5,658 bases of DNA from JAQGMO01 sp050954505 (GTDB lineage Bacteria; Pseudomonadota; Gammaproteobacteria; Burkholderiales; Burkholderiaceae_D). Of this stretch, positions 5,388-5,658 are shown in pieces. Position 1 is the first letter of the stretch, and the number at the start of each line of letters is the position of its first letter. A program made the translations under genes and the position numbers. The notes beneath the pieces were generated by a model, which searched no databases, had not been told where the DNA came from, and saw only the letters and a program-made list of their open reading frames with translations. The stretch lies in NCBI GenBank assembly GCA_050954505.1, contig JBPBPY010000252.1, positions 1-5,658 on the forward strand, given 5' to 3'.

Positions 5388-5658
5388 GCGGCAAACGTCC
5401 TGCGGCTGACTTCGCCGGTATAACTGAAAAACCGCTGCCCAAGTTGTTCGGAAATGATGTTGCTGGCGCTGCGCAGGTCGCCCAGCAATTTCTCCAATGT
5501 CTTGCTGCCATGGCGCAGATCCTGCGCCGGCTTGAGCGCGCGGAGTTGCGCGATCAGCAGTTCGACAATTTCGGCGCCGCAGGGGCCGTAGGTCATCGAC
5601 AGCCGGCGCAGGAATTTCAACAGCCCTTCAAGTTGGAAGATCACCGAACGCGGATTGC
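5384..5658 (-). CDS. Alpha-E (DUF403) domain protein, C-terminal part
   Basis: The frame runs in from the right edge, giving 90 residues that begin NPRSVIFQLEGLLKFLRRL, and ends with TGA at 5384-5386. The NPRSVxFQL segment followed by amphipathic helices and a final 'I-x-x-x-F-x' helix (SNIISEQLGQRFFSY) is typical of the end of alpha-E proteins, which are all-helical and about 310 residues long, so roughly two thirds is missing. A GTG at 5644 lies inside this conserved segment and is not the true start. Alpha-E proteins have no established enzymatic activity; their constant company is a circularly permuted ATP-grasp ligase and a transglutaminase-like protein, as here with the four-base overlap into the next gene. 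The ATP-grasp gene would be expected just beyond the right edge. Confidence 0.88.
   Translation of the reverse strand, partial: NPRSVIFQLEGLLKFLRRLSMTYGPCGAEIVELLIAQLRALKPAQDLRHGSKTLEKLLGDLRSASNIISEQLGQRFFSYTGEVSRRTFAA
5398..5401 (-). promoter_or_regulatory. Ribosome binding site for the transglutaminase start
   Basis: AGGA on the minus strand, ten bases from the ATG at 5387 and inside the end of the alpha-E gene. Together with the ATGA overlap it supports the longer start over Met17. Confidence 0.45.

Overview
The window looks like an ordinary chromosomal stretch of a GC-rich betaproteobacterium. Burkholderiales, perhaps Oxalobacteraceae-like, is my best guess; it rests on base composition, the style of the proteins and the alpha-E/transglutaminase pair, not on any marker gene. 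There is no rRNA, tRNA, CRISPR array, insertion sequence or clear phage gene.

Left part (1-3380, + strand). The last 13 codons of an unidentified gene end at 42 and are followed by a textbook intrinsic terminator (59-85). Next comes a two-gene unit joined by an ATGA overlap: a polytopic membrane glycosyltransferase of the ArnT/PMT type (112-1866) and a NorM-type MATE transporter (1863-3380) that keeps all three acidic residues of the cation/drug pathway. The transporter carries about 60 extra Pro/Ala/Ser-rich N-terminal residues if the coupled start is used.

Middle part (3381-3996). A non-coding stretch of 184 bases holds several inverted repeats after the transporter gene. It then turns AT-rich, with a 12-base palindrome and an operator-like inverted repeat (TGATTTG-N6-CAAATCA). 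These lie in front of a 138-residue helix-turn-helix regulator (3565-3981), which suggests self-regulation. The regulator gene converges on a minus-strand cluster, with only 15 bases between stop codons and a hairpin over the junction.

Right part (3997-5658, - strand, read right to left). The C-terminal end of an alpha-E (DUF403) protein runs in from the right edge and overlaps by ATGA a transglutaminase-like cysteine protein with intact Cys-His-Asp. In other bacteria this pair is known beside a circularly permuted ATP-grasp ligase and sometimes the Anbu proteasome-like peptidase, a proposed peptide-synthesis/modification system. The ATP-grasp gene would lie beyond the right edge; Anbu is not on the downstream side here. 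Downstream on the same strand are a putative 43-residue, very acidic Asp/His/Pro-rich ORF and a well-supported 75-residue protein of unknown function with a strong ribosome binding site.

The most interesting items are the small acidic ORF and the 75-residue protein next to the alpha-E/transglutaminase genes, the operator-like repeat before the regulator, and the glycosyltransferase-MATE coupling. I see no clearly new system.
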